A stretch of DNA of 54,154 nucleotides, from positions 1-54,154 of the forward strand of contig NZ_BAFR01000017.1 of NCBI RefSeq assembly GCF_000308435.1, read 5' to 3'. Positions 41,998 to 50,102 of this stretch are shown here, one piece after another. Each line of letters begins with the position of its first letter. The first letter of the stretch is position 1. Under the pieces are notes generated by a model. The model saw nothing but the letters and a program-made list of their open reading frames with translations, had not been told where the DNA came from and made no database searches. The stretch is from Nocardia araoensis NBRC 100135. Its GTDB lineage: Bacteria > Actinomycetota > Actinomycetes > Mycobacteriales > Mycobacteriaceae. The position numbers and the translations under genes are program-made.

Positions 41998-43922
41998 CAG
42001 ATCGGGTCTCCTTGCCCTTGTTGAAAACGTTTGGTGTCGCCGCCGCGGGGCGTCGGATCCTGTGGTGCGCTCGCCGGATATCCGTGCGGCCGTGTCGTCG
42101 GCACCTCTTGCTCCGCGTGCTGGGGACGGTTGCCGCCGAGGCCGGGCAGCAGCGAGTGGCCTCGGAAGCTCAGGAAAGTCTGCACCAAGCCGAGCACGAG
42201 GATCACGGTGACCACCGCGAAGCCCTTCCAGTAGTCGGTCGGCAGCAGCACACCGGCCGCGCCGCCGACGACCCAGCTCAGCTGCAGGACGGTCTCCGAC
42301 CGCCCGAAGCCGGAGGCGATCGATTCCGGCGGCAGGTCGTCCTGGATCGAGGCGTCCAGCGACACCTTGGCCAGCGCGCTCGTCGCCGACGCGACCAGGG
42401 CGGCGGCCGCCGCGCCGAGCAGGTTGTCCGCGAACGTCGCGAACAGCGCCACCAGCGCGCACGCCGCGGTGCAGCCGAGTACGACCAGCGAGGGTTTGCC
42501 GAGCTTCAGCCGCGCGCCCGTCGCATTGCCCGCGAAATTGCCGATCGCCGCGGCCGCGCCCACCGTGCCGAGCATGAGGGCCTGCTGCACCGGGCGGTGC
42601 TCGGTCGCCTTGGCGACGAACGCGACGTAGAAGGTGAGGAACCCGGTCAGCACGCGAATGGCGCTGTTGCCCCAGAGCCCGGTCACCACGGCGCGGCCGA
42701 GCGGTTGCCTGCGCTTGCGCGGCGGGACCGGCGATTCCGCGCCGGAGGCCAGCACTTCGGTGCGCGCGTCGGCGCCGTGATAGCTCAACGTCGCGGGCAC
42801 CTCGCCCTCGGTCACCTCCACCCAGGAGGGGATGCGCAGGCTCAGATACGTCCCCCCGCAGGCGATCAGCGCCGCGAAGACCAGGGCGCCGTTCGAGCCT
42901 GCGATCGCCGCGGCCAGCCCGGCCAGTGCTCCGGCGCCCATGGTGCCGCCGACCAGACCGAACACCGTGAGGCGGGAGTTGGTGCGGACCAGGTCTATAT
43001 CCGGGGGCAGCACTCGGGGCGTGACCGCGCTCTTGAGCACGGAGAACGATTTACTGCCGATCATCATGCACAGCGCGAGCGGATACAGCGCCCAGCTGTC
43101 GAATTGGAAGATCAGCACTACCGCGACCACCGCGCGCACGGCGAACGATGTCGCCAGCGCCAGGCGGCGACCGCGTTGCAGACGATCGAGCAGCGGCCCG
43201 ATCAGCGGGGCGATCACCGCGAACGGCGCGATCGTGATCAGCAGGTAGAGCGCGACTTTCGTCTTGCTCTCGGCGGTGGCGCTGGCGAAGAACAAGGTGT
43301 TGGCCAGTGCCACCGCGATGGCGGCGTCCAGCGCGAAGTTCGCCATGGTGGCGTAGGTGAGCGCCGTGAGGCCGGACTTGTCCGCGCCGTCGGCCTTGGC
43401 GGCGCGCTGGAAGGTCGCGATGCCTTTCTCGGTGAGCTCCCTGCCGCGCATGGCGGCCACGCGGGTGACCGTGAGTTTGCGCGGCATCCGCCGCGCGCCG
43501 TCGTCCGCTGGGTCCTCGGGCGGCTGGATCCGATCCTGGGCGGTCGTCTCGGGATAGTCGCGTTCGGCGCGGTCCGGTGTTTCGCCGTACCGGGGCGGCT
43601 CCGGACGGTGCGGGAAGACGTGCCGAGCCGGGCGATCGGAACTCTGCGGTTGCTCGGCGTCGGGGCCGACCGGGAAAGGCTTGGTCGGCGGAGGCTGCGC
43701 GGGCCGTGGCGCGTCGCGGCGCGGGCTCGGCGGCGGTCCCGGCTGGTCGAGACGCTCGGGGGCGCGTCCGGATCCCGGTCCGAGCGGTGGCAGCGGCCTG
43801 CGGCGCCGCGGCGCGTTGGGTGGCGGGTATCGGTCGAAACCGGGATGCCGATCGAACGGCGGGACCTCCTCGCCTTCCCGCCGATCACGGCCGGGACCGG
43901 AAGGTTCGCGGGGAGTAGTCAC
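41994..43922 (-). CDS. MFS-type membrane transporter with long disordered N-terminus
   Basis: 642 residues from GTG 43922. The first ~170 are Pro/Arg/Glu-rich and disordered. The remaining ~450 form about 12 spans, with GKSGLTALTYATMANFALD-like entry into the first and DRLQRGRRLALATSF-like loop 2-3. It matches M. tuberculosis Rv0876c. The substrate is unknown. The start is uncertain since no strong ribosome site is seen and the frame is open upstream. Coupled to the DUF2771 gene. Confidence 0.82.
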   Translation of the reverse strand: MTTPREPSGPGRDRREGEEVPPFDRHPGFDRYPPPNAPRRRRPLPPLGPGSGRAPERLDQPGPPPSPRRDAPRPAQPPPTKPFPVGPDAEQPQSSDRPARHVFPHRPEPPRYGETPDRAERDYPETTAQDRIQPPEDPADDGARRMPRKLTVTRVAAMRGRELTEKGIATFQRAAKADGADKSGLTALTYATMANFALDAAIAVALANTLFFASATAESKTKVALYLLITIAPFAVIAPLIGPLLDRLQRGRRLALATSFAVRAVVAVVLIFQFDSWALYPLALCMMIGSKSFSVLKSAVTPRVLPPDIDLVRTNSRLTVFGLVGGTMGAGALAGLAAAIAGSNGALVFAALIACGGTYLSLRIPSWVEVTEGEVPATLSYHGADARTEVLASGAESPVPPRKRRQPLGRAVVTGLWGNSAIRVLTGFLTFYVAFVAKATEHRPVQQALMLGTVGAAAAIGNFAGNATGARLKLGKPSLVVLGCTAACALVALFATFADNLLGAAAAALVASATSALAKVSLDASIQDDLPPESIASGFGRSETVLQLSWVVGGAAGVLLPTDYWKGFAVVTVILVLGLVQTFLSFRGHSLLPGLGGNRPQHAEQEVPTTRPHGYPASAPQDPTPRGGDTKRFQQGQGDPIW

Positions 43923-44014
43923 GACGTCAATTCTGGCGCACTCTCGTGTCGGGCGTTCACGCGCGCTCCGGGGTGGCGGCGGAAAGTGATCGTCGTCGCG
44001 ACCCGCGATCGTGC

Positions 44015-44788
44015 TCAGGCGGGTGCGAAGCGGACCTCGAACAAGGTCGGCCAGTTCTTGCCCGTGATCAGGAACCGATCGGTGCCGGGCAGTTGGGCGA
44101 TGCCGTTGAGGGCGTCGGCGCCCGCCCGCGCGGTCGCCGGGAGCAGACCGGCGGCGTCGGCAGTCGCCAGCACCGCTCCGGAGTCCGGGTCGATACGCAG
44201 GATCGTGTCGGTGGGCCAGTCGTTGGCGTAGACCGACCCGTCCGCCGCGCACTCGAGTTCGTTCAGGCGCGCGCCGTTGTGGCTGGTCAGTTCGACCGAA
44301 CCGGTGGGGGCGAAGGTGACCGGATCACGAAAGGTGAGGCGGTCGGTGCCGTCGCTCATGACCAGTCGTCCGTTTCTGGTGCACAGACCCCAGCCTTCGC
44401 CGTCGTAGCTCACTCGGCCGCGTTCGGCCAGTGTCGCCGGGTCACGGGCGATGGCCACGCCGTCGTGCCAGGTCAGCTGCCAGAGCGTGGCGCCGGCGAC
44501 GGTGATGCCCTCGCCGAAGTACGGGGCGGGCAACTCGGTCCTGGCCAATTCCTCCCCGGTCGTCAGCCGGGACGCGCGCACACCGGACGCGCCGGTCAGG
44601 CCGGTGCCCTCGTAGAGAACGTCGCCGTCGACCTCCAAACCCTGGGTGAACGCCTTCGTATCGTGCGGGCGGGTGGCGATCACCTCGATATTCATCCTGG
44701 GTGTCGGGTCCGCTGTGCCGCCGCATCCGCCCAGGACGAGCAGACCGACCAGCACACTGATGGCCAACGCACGCCGATTGCGCTCCAT
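44015..44788 (-). CDS. Glutaminyl-peptide cyclotransferase, lipoprotein
   Basis: 257 residues. The signal peptide ends with lipobox LGGC (Cys ~22). The mature part is a five-bladed beta-propeller of the plant-type glutamine cyclotransferase family: HDTKAFTQGLEVDGDVLYEGTG, YFGEGITVAGATLWQLTW and NELECADGSVYANDW-like motifs. It converts N-terminal Gln of peptides to pyroglutamate, here outside the membrane. ATG 44788 lies 17 bases from the divergent DUF3027 start, so the promoters overlap. Confidence 0.88.
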   Translation of the reverse strand: MERNRRALAISVLVGLLVLGGCGGTADPTPRMNIEVIATRPHDTKAFTQGLEVDGDVLYEGTGLTGASGVRASRLTTGEELARTELPAPYFGEGITVAGATLWQLTWHDGVAIARDPATLAERGRVSYDGEGWGLCTRNGRLVMSDGTDRLTFRDPVTFAPTGSVELTSHNGARLNELECAADGSVYANDWPTDTILRIDPDSGAVLATADAAGLLPATARAGADALNGIAQLPGTDRFLITGKNWPTLFEVRFAPA

Positions 44789-44805
44789 ACGGCAAAATGT
44801 AGGCC

Positions 44806-46500
44806 GTGAGCGCAGTTTCTGTTTCGGAGTCCGGCGTGCGGCCGATCCTGGCTGATGCCGTCGATTTGGCCCGCCGTGCGCTCCTGGAGTTGGAACCGTC
44901 GGCTGTCGGTGCGCACCTCGGCGTGATCGCCGAGGACGAGAGCGCGGCGACCCACCGATTCGAGGCCACGCTGCCCGGCTACCGCGGGTGGCAGTGGGCG
45001 GTCGTGGTGGCCGCCCCGCCCGGCGCCGACCACGCGACGGTCAGCGAGTCCGCGTTGCTGCCGGGGCCCGATGCCTTGGTCGCACCCGAGTTCGTACCCT
45101 GGGAGCAGCGTGTCCGCCCCGGGGACCTCGCCCCCGGCGACCTGCTCGCCCCGCCCGCCGACGACCCGCGCCTGGTGCCCGGCTACGTCGCGACCGGTGA
45201 TCCGGTGGTCGACGAAGTGGCCTTCGAGGTCGGTCTCGGCCGCACCAAGGTGATGAGCAGGGAAGGCCGCGAAGAGGCCGCCGAGCGGTGGTACACCGAA
45301 CACGGGCCCGATTCGGAGATGGCCAAGGCCGCGCCGGCCACCTGCGGAAGCTGCGGCTTCTACCTGCCGCTCGCCGGGTCGCTGAGCGCCGCGTTCGGTG
45401 TCTGCGGCAACGCCATGGGTGCCGACGGGCGCGTCGTTCACGTCGCCTACGGCTGCGGCGCGCACTCGGATACCGAGGTTCCCACCGGCAACGGGTCGCC
45501 GCTGTACGAGGCGTACGACGACGCGGCCATCGACGTGATCTCGCTCGAAACGGACGAGCCGCGCCGCGCCGCGCGGGATGCGAACGAAGCGCGGGCGACC
45601 GAGAAGGACGATCGGCCCGGTGCGGCCGATGCGGTCCGCCAGGATGCCGCACAGGATGAGAGCGCTGCTGTGCTCGACAGAGCCGCAGGTGCCGAGGCGC
45701 CCGCGGTTTCTGCGGGCGCTGCGGGGAACGAGCACGCAACCGCCGCGGAGGCACGCGCCACCGTCGAGGACTCGAGTGCGGCCGCCCAGCCCGGCGGCAG
45801 CACGGCGGTTACCGACATGGATATGACCGAGGCCGTTGTGATCAGCGCCGCCGAGGTCGGTGAGATCGATGCCGCCGCCGCGTTCACCGAAGCGAGCGTT
45901 CCGCCGGCCGTGCGCGCGATGTCGAGCGCGGACGATATCGCCGATGCCGTTTCGACGGCCACCGCCGCAGACGAGCCGAGCGTGGCGAGGGGCGACGCGG
46001 ATGCCCGGACGGTGGAGGCGGAGGAAGTCGCCGGTTCGGATGCCGCGGGGTCCGAACCGGTCGATGCGCCGAGCGCCGATGTCGCCGCGGATACGGCGGT
46101 GGAGTCCGATCTCGATGCCGCGGCGGAATCCGAATCGAATGCGAGTTCGTCGGCGTTCCGGCCCGCCGAGCCCACGGCCGCCTCGAGCGCGACCGCAGCG
46201 AGTGTGGACGAGGCATCGGGCGCGGTTGCTCCGGTGAGCGGTGCAGGCGTGGAGTCCGCGACGTCCGGATCGACGGAAGTGGGCACGACAGGATCGAGTT
46301 CGCCCGAGCCGTCGAGCAGCGCCACGGCATCGGACACTCCGTCGAGCGCGTCGGAGTCCGGGGAAGCAACCGATTCGAGCGGTGACGCATCTGAGCCTGC
46401 CGAGCACACCGAAGGCGCCGATGCGCGATCCGGGTCGGGCACCGCTGACGGGCCGGATTCCGAGGCACGGCCGGAGTTCCAGTCATCGCCGCGCAGCTGA
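44806..46500 (+). CDS. DUF3027 protein with long acidic disordered tail
   Basis: 564 residues from GTG 44806. Residues ~1-240 form the conserved DUF3027 domain, with a likely zinc site of cysteines (TCGSCGFYLP, FGVCGNAMG, GCGAHSD). From ~245 on the protein is a low-complexity Ala/Ser/Thr/Asp/Glu tail of about 300 residues, much longer than usual. The stop TGA overlaps a CTG that is the likely start of the ATPase gene, so the two are coupled. The domain corresponds to Rv0883c; function unknown. Confidence 0.82.
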   Translation: MSAVSVSESGVRPILADAVDLARRALLELEPSAVGAHLGVIAEDESAATHRFEATLPGYRGWQWAVVVAAPPGADHATVSESALLPGPDALVAPEFVPWEQRVRPGDLAPGDLLAPPADDPRLVPGYVATGDPVVDEVAFEVGLGRTKVMSREGREEAAERWYTEHGPDSEMAKAAPATCGSCGFYLPLAGSLSAAFGVCGNAMGADGRVVHVAYGCGAHSDTEVPTGNGSPLYEAYDDAAIDVISLETDEPRRAARDANEARATEKDDRPGAADAVRQDAAQDESAAVLDRAAGAEAPAVSAGAAGNEHATAAEARATVEDSSAAAQPGGSTAVTDMDMTEAVVISAAEVGEIDAAAAFTEASVPPAVRAMSSADDIADAVSTATAADEPSVARGDADARTVEAEEVAGSDAAGSEPVDAPSADVAADTAVESDLDAAAESESNASSSAFRPAEPTAASSATAASVDEASGAVAPVSGAGVESATSGSTEVGTTGSSSPEPSSSATASDTPSSASESGEATDSSGDASEPAEHTEGADARSGSGTADGPDSEARPEFQSSPRS

Positions 46501-49352
46501 GCGAGGCCGCCGACCCGTTCGGCACTTCGGCGCTGCGCGCGGCGGTGCTGGCCGCATGGCGTGATTCGCCGACGCGGTTGCGGGAGGACGCCGCCACCGA
46601 GAACGACTTGGTGCGCGCGGGCTACCGGGACCGCTTGCTGACCGAGTTGGCGCAGAACGCCGCCGACGCCGCGCGCAAGGCGGGCGTGGACGGTGCCGTC
46701 GTGGTCTGGCTGGACGGTCGTGACCTGCACGTCGCAAACACCGGTGCGCCGCTGGACGTCTCCGGCGTGCACGCGCTCACCGCCTTGCGTGCGTCGGGGA
46801 AGTCCGACGGCGAAACCGTCGGCCGATTCGGTGTCGGTTTCACCGCGGTGCTCGCGGTGAGCGACGACATCGAGCTGCGGTCGGCCTCCGGATCGCTGCG
46901 GTTCTCTCGTACCGAGACCCGAGAAGCTCTGCGCCACCACGAGGTGCGGTCACCCGCCGTCGACGCGGGCGAGTTCATCCCACCGGTGCTGCGGTTGGCG
47001 TGGCCGATCGATGCGCGACCGGCGGATGGTCTCGACACCGAGGTGGTGCTGCGGCTGCGCGCGGACGTGGACGCCGACGCGGTGCTGGCCGCGATGCGCG
47101 CCGAAGCCGTCGATCTGCTGCTGGAACTGCCTGCTCTGCACCGCATCCGGATCGGCACGGCCGAATTCGTCAGCAGTGCCGAGGACATGGGTGACGGCAT
47201 GCACGAGGTCTACGTCGACGGTCCCGGCAGCGAACAGCGCACCTGGTGGCAGTACCGCGCGCCGCGCGCCCGCTGGCTGCTGCCGGTGCGCGACGGCAGG
47301 CCGGTGGCCGCCGCGCCCGATGTGCTGCGGGCGCCGACCAGGTCGGACGAGGAACTGTCCCTGCCCGCCTTGCTCATCGCCGACATCCCGATGCAGCCGG
47401 ATCGTCGCAGGTTGCTGCCCGGCGCGCGGCTCGGCGAACTGGCGGACGGCTACGCGGATTTCGCTCGTGCTCTTCCGCCACGCGACCGGCTCGTGCTCGT
47501 TCCCGCGCCCGGTTTCGCCCGCAGCGAGGCCGATGGCCTGCTGCGTGAAGCGTTGCTACGCGAATTGCAGACCCGACCTTGGCTGCCCGTGGTCGCCACG
47601 CACCGGCACGGCACCGAATCAGCCGACGGCGCATCGCTCCCCGACGAACCGGATGTGTTCGCTACCGCCGGGGCACTGCCAGCCGGACCGACGCACCACC
47701 AGAACGTCGCCATCCCGACCCGCGCCTACGTCTTCGCCGGTCTGACCGCCGAGCTGGCCGACCTGCTCGACGAAGTGGTCGGTCCTCTCGTGACCCCGGA
47801 CCTCTCCGGGCGCGCGCACACCGAGGCCATGGGCGTGCTCGACGTGCACCGGCTCGGATTGGCGCGGCTGGCGGAATTGTCCGGGGGCTTGGAGCGGCCG
47901 CCGAGTTGGTGGCGGTCGTTCTACGCCGCGCTCGAACCGTTCGTGGTGGATCCGCTCGCGGCGGAAGAGTTGGGCGCGCTGGCGGTGCCGCTGGCCGACG
48001 GCAGGCTCGTCACCGGCCCGCGCACCGTGGTGCTGGACGATCAGCTCGAGGTCGCGATCCCGCTGCACTGGGCCAGGCTGGCGCACCCTGAGGCCGCGCA
48101 TCCCCTGCTGGCCAGGCTCGGCGCGCGGTCGGCCACCGCCGAGGATCTTCTGACCGACCCCGGCTTGCGCGCCGATCTGGAGGACCATCCGGGCGATCCC
48201 GACACCGCCGATGCCATCCTGCGGCTGGCCGCCCACGCCGACCGGGAAGCCCTGCCTTCCTGGTTGTGTCTGCTCGAATTGCCCGATACCGAGGGCGAAT
48301 CGCGGCCTGCCGACGAACTGCTGTTGCCCGGCGCGCCGCTGCGCGAGCTGCTCGTGCCCGACGCGCCGTTCGGCACCGTCGACCCGGAACTGGTCGAGCG
48401 CTACGGCGCGGACGCGCTGCGCGCGGTCGGCGTCGGCTGGGATTTCGGTGTGATCGTGGAAGCCGATCCGACCGGTCCGGACCATGATCTGGACGACGAG
48501 GAACACTGGTGGTCCACGCTGGCGGACGATCCGCCGGAGCTGGTCGCCGTCCGTGACCTCGATCTGATCGATGACGCCGCCTGGCCGGAAGCGTTGCGGC
48601 AGTTGGCCGCGACGCCGCGCACCCGCCGCCTGCTCACCGACGCCGACGGTTACACCGCGTGGTGGCTGCGCCGATACGCGCGGGTCGACGGCACTCCGCT
48701 GGGACTGCTGCGTCATCCCGCCGACGCCGACTTCGACGGGCTGTTACCTGCGTTCGCCCTCGCCGGCGTCGACCCGGACGCTTGTCGCGCGGTTCTCGCC
48801 GACCCCGAGACGATCACCGAAGAGTTGGCCGTCGCTTTGCTGGAGGCGCTCGCCGACGCCTCGCGAACACCCTTGCCGGAAGTCGTTTCCCGCACCCATG
48901 CTCGCTTGGCCGCCGCCGTCGCCGCCGGCCTGCTCGACCTCGCCGAACTGCAACCGCCCGATCGCGTGCGCGCGCTCACCGGGGCCGTGGCCGATCCGGA
49001 AGACGCGTTCGTCCTCGATCGACCGTGGTTCGGCTTGGCGGTGCCGCCGGACCGATTGGTGGCAGGCGACACCGAAACGGCCTCGTCCCTGGCGGCGCTG
49101 CTCGATCTGCCGCTGGTGTCCGAGGCCGTCACCGCCGAGGTGGTGAGCACCGGCCGCCGCACGACCTGGGCGGCGGAGCCGCTGGGAGTCGTGCTGCGCC
49201 AGCTGTTCGACCTGCCATCGCAAGGCGGCGAACTGGTCGTGCACCACGATCTGACGGTCCGGCTCAGCGGCGCGATCGAGGCCACGGTCGCGGTGCCCTG
49301 GTGGCAGGACGGCTCGGCCGTGCACGTCCGCGCGCCGCAGCCGCGTTGCTGA
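46497..49352 (+). CDS. Sacsin/Hsp90-like (GHKL) ATPase protein
   Basis: About 951 residues. The N-terminal ~180 form a GHKL ATPase fold like sacsin/Hsp90: ELAQNAADAARKAG (N box), HVANTGAPLD, SGKSDGETVGRFGVGFTAVLA (G2). The remaining ~770 residues are Ala/Leu/Asp-rich and of unknown fold. The first usual start is GTG 46545, but it cuts off the family-like DPFGTSALRA. CTG 46497, overlapping the DUF3027 stop as CTGA, is a better fit and would be an uncommon start. A chaperone-like role is inference from the fold. It is convergent with the TetR gene, 6 bases apart. Confidence 0.8.
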   Translation: MSEAADPFGTSALRAAVLAAWRDSPTRLREDAATENDLVRAGYRDRLLTELAQNAADAARKAGVDGAVVVWLDGRDLHVANTGAPLDVSGVHALTALRASGKSDGETVGRFGVGFTAVLAVSDDIELRSASGSLRFSRTETREALRHHEVRSPAVDAGEFIPPVLRLAWPIDARPADGLDTEVVLRLRADVDADAVLAAMRAEAVDLLLELPALHRIRIGTAEFVSSAEDMGDGMHEVYVDGPGSEQRTWWQYRAPRARWLLPVRDGRPVAAAPDVLRAPTRSDEELSLPALLIADIPMQPDRRRLLPGARLGELADGYADFARALPPRDRLVLVPAPGFARSEADGLLREALLRELQTRPWLPVVATHRHGTESADGASLPDEPDVFATAGALPAGPTHHQNVAIPTRAYVFAGLTAELADLLDEVVGPLVTPDLSGRAHTEAMGVLDVHRLGLARLAELSGGLERPPSWWRSFYAALEPFVVDPLAAEELGALAVPLADGRLVTGPRTVVLDDQLEVAIPLHWARLAHPEAAHPLLARLGARSATAEDLLTDPGLRADLEDHPGDPDTADAILRLAAHADREALPSWLCLLELPDTEGESRPADELLLPGAPLRELLVPDAPFGTVDPELVERYGADALRAVGVGWDFGVIVEADPTGPDHDLDDEEHWWSTLADDPPELVAVRDLDLIDDAAWPEALRQLAATPRTRRLLTDADGYTAWWLRRYARVDGTPLGLLRHPADADFDGLLPAFALAGVDPDACRAVLADPETITEELAVALLEALADASRTPLPEVVSRTHARLAAAVAAGLLDLAELQPPDRVRALTGAVADPEDAFVLDRPWFGLAVPPDRLVAGDTETASSLAALLDLPLVSEAVTAEVVSTGRRTTWAAEPLGVVLRQLFDLPSQGGELVVHHDLTVRLSGAIEATVAVPWWQDGSAVHVRAPQPRC

Positions 49353-49358
49353 ACTCGG

Positions 49359-49988
49359 CTACTGCGCCGCGTAGCCCGTGAGCATCTCGCTCAGCAGATC
49401 CAACTGCCCGCGCACGCTCTCGCTGTCGTTGTCCACCAGCCAGCGCAGCACCACACCGTCGATGACGTTGAGCGTGAACCGGCTCAGCGTCTGCACCGGA
49501 ACCGACCACGTGTTGCCGGTGGCGTCGCGTGCGTGCTCCAGGATGTCGGCGACCGTGGAGTCGTTGAAGTTGTACTGCTCGCGCGCGATCGCGAGTTTCG
49601 CCGGGGTTTGTTCGCCCTCGCGCAACGCGTAAGTGGTTGTTTCGTATGTGAGCAGCTGTCGTTCCGGAGTGGCTTCAATGTTCAGCCACATGAGTTCCAG
49701 ACCCGCGCGGATCAAATTTTGAAGGGCTTCTTTTCCACTTCCGACGTCCTGCCATACCGTTTCGTTGGCGTCGACGGAATCGCGTAATTCCATCGACAAC
49801 GCTTTGACCAGCTCGGTCATCAGCGCGTCCTTGTTTTCGAAACAGTAATGCACCACACCGAGCGAGACGCCGGCCGCCTGAGCGACATCGCGCGTGGTCA
49901 CGCCCGCAACACCCTTTTTCTCGGCAAGGCCGATCGCGGCCTCGATAAGGTGGGCCCGTCGTTCTTCGACGCTCAATCGGGAGGACAC
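49359..49988 (-). CDS. TetR family regulator, divergent from ceramidase
   Basis: 209 residues. Helix-turn-helix at ~15-55 (GVAGVTTRDVAQAAGVSLGVVHYCFENKDAL). The C-terminal ligand domain resembles BetI-like regulators (TGNTWSVPVQTLSRFTLNVIDGV). It is divergent from the ceramidase gene over a 114-base gap that holds an inverted repeat (50047-50064). It probably represses ceramidase until a lipid or amine ligand appears. Confidence 0.88.
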   Translation of the reverse strand: MSSRLSVEERRAHLIEAAIGLAEKKGVAGVTTRDVAQAAGVSLGVVHYCFENKDALMTELVKALSMELRDSVDANETVWQDVGSGKEALQNLIRAGLELMWLNIEATPERQLLTYETTTYALREGEQTPAKLAIAREQYNFNDSTVADILEHARDATGNTWSVPVQTLSRFTLNVIDGVVLRWLVDNDSESVRGQLDLLSEMLTGYAAQ

Positions 49989-50046
49989 CCAAGGGAGTTA
50001 AGCGCCCGCGGCCCGTGCAGTCAATTCATGCACCGGAAAAATCTGG

Positions 50047-50064
50047 ACTGGACGAGTGACCAGT
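50047..50064. promoter_or_regulatory. Candidate TetR operator between regulator and ceramidase
   Basis: ACTGG (50047-50051) and CCAGT (50060-50064), separated by 8 nt, in the divergent promoter region. Confidence 0.35.
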
Positions 50065-50102
50065 TGTGTGGTTCGCTGCATCGGAACCGAAGGGAGACGG
50101 GT

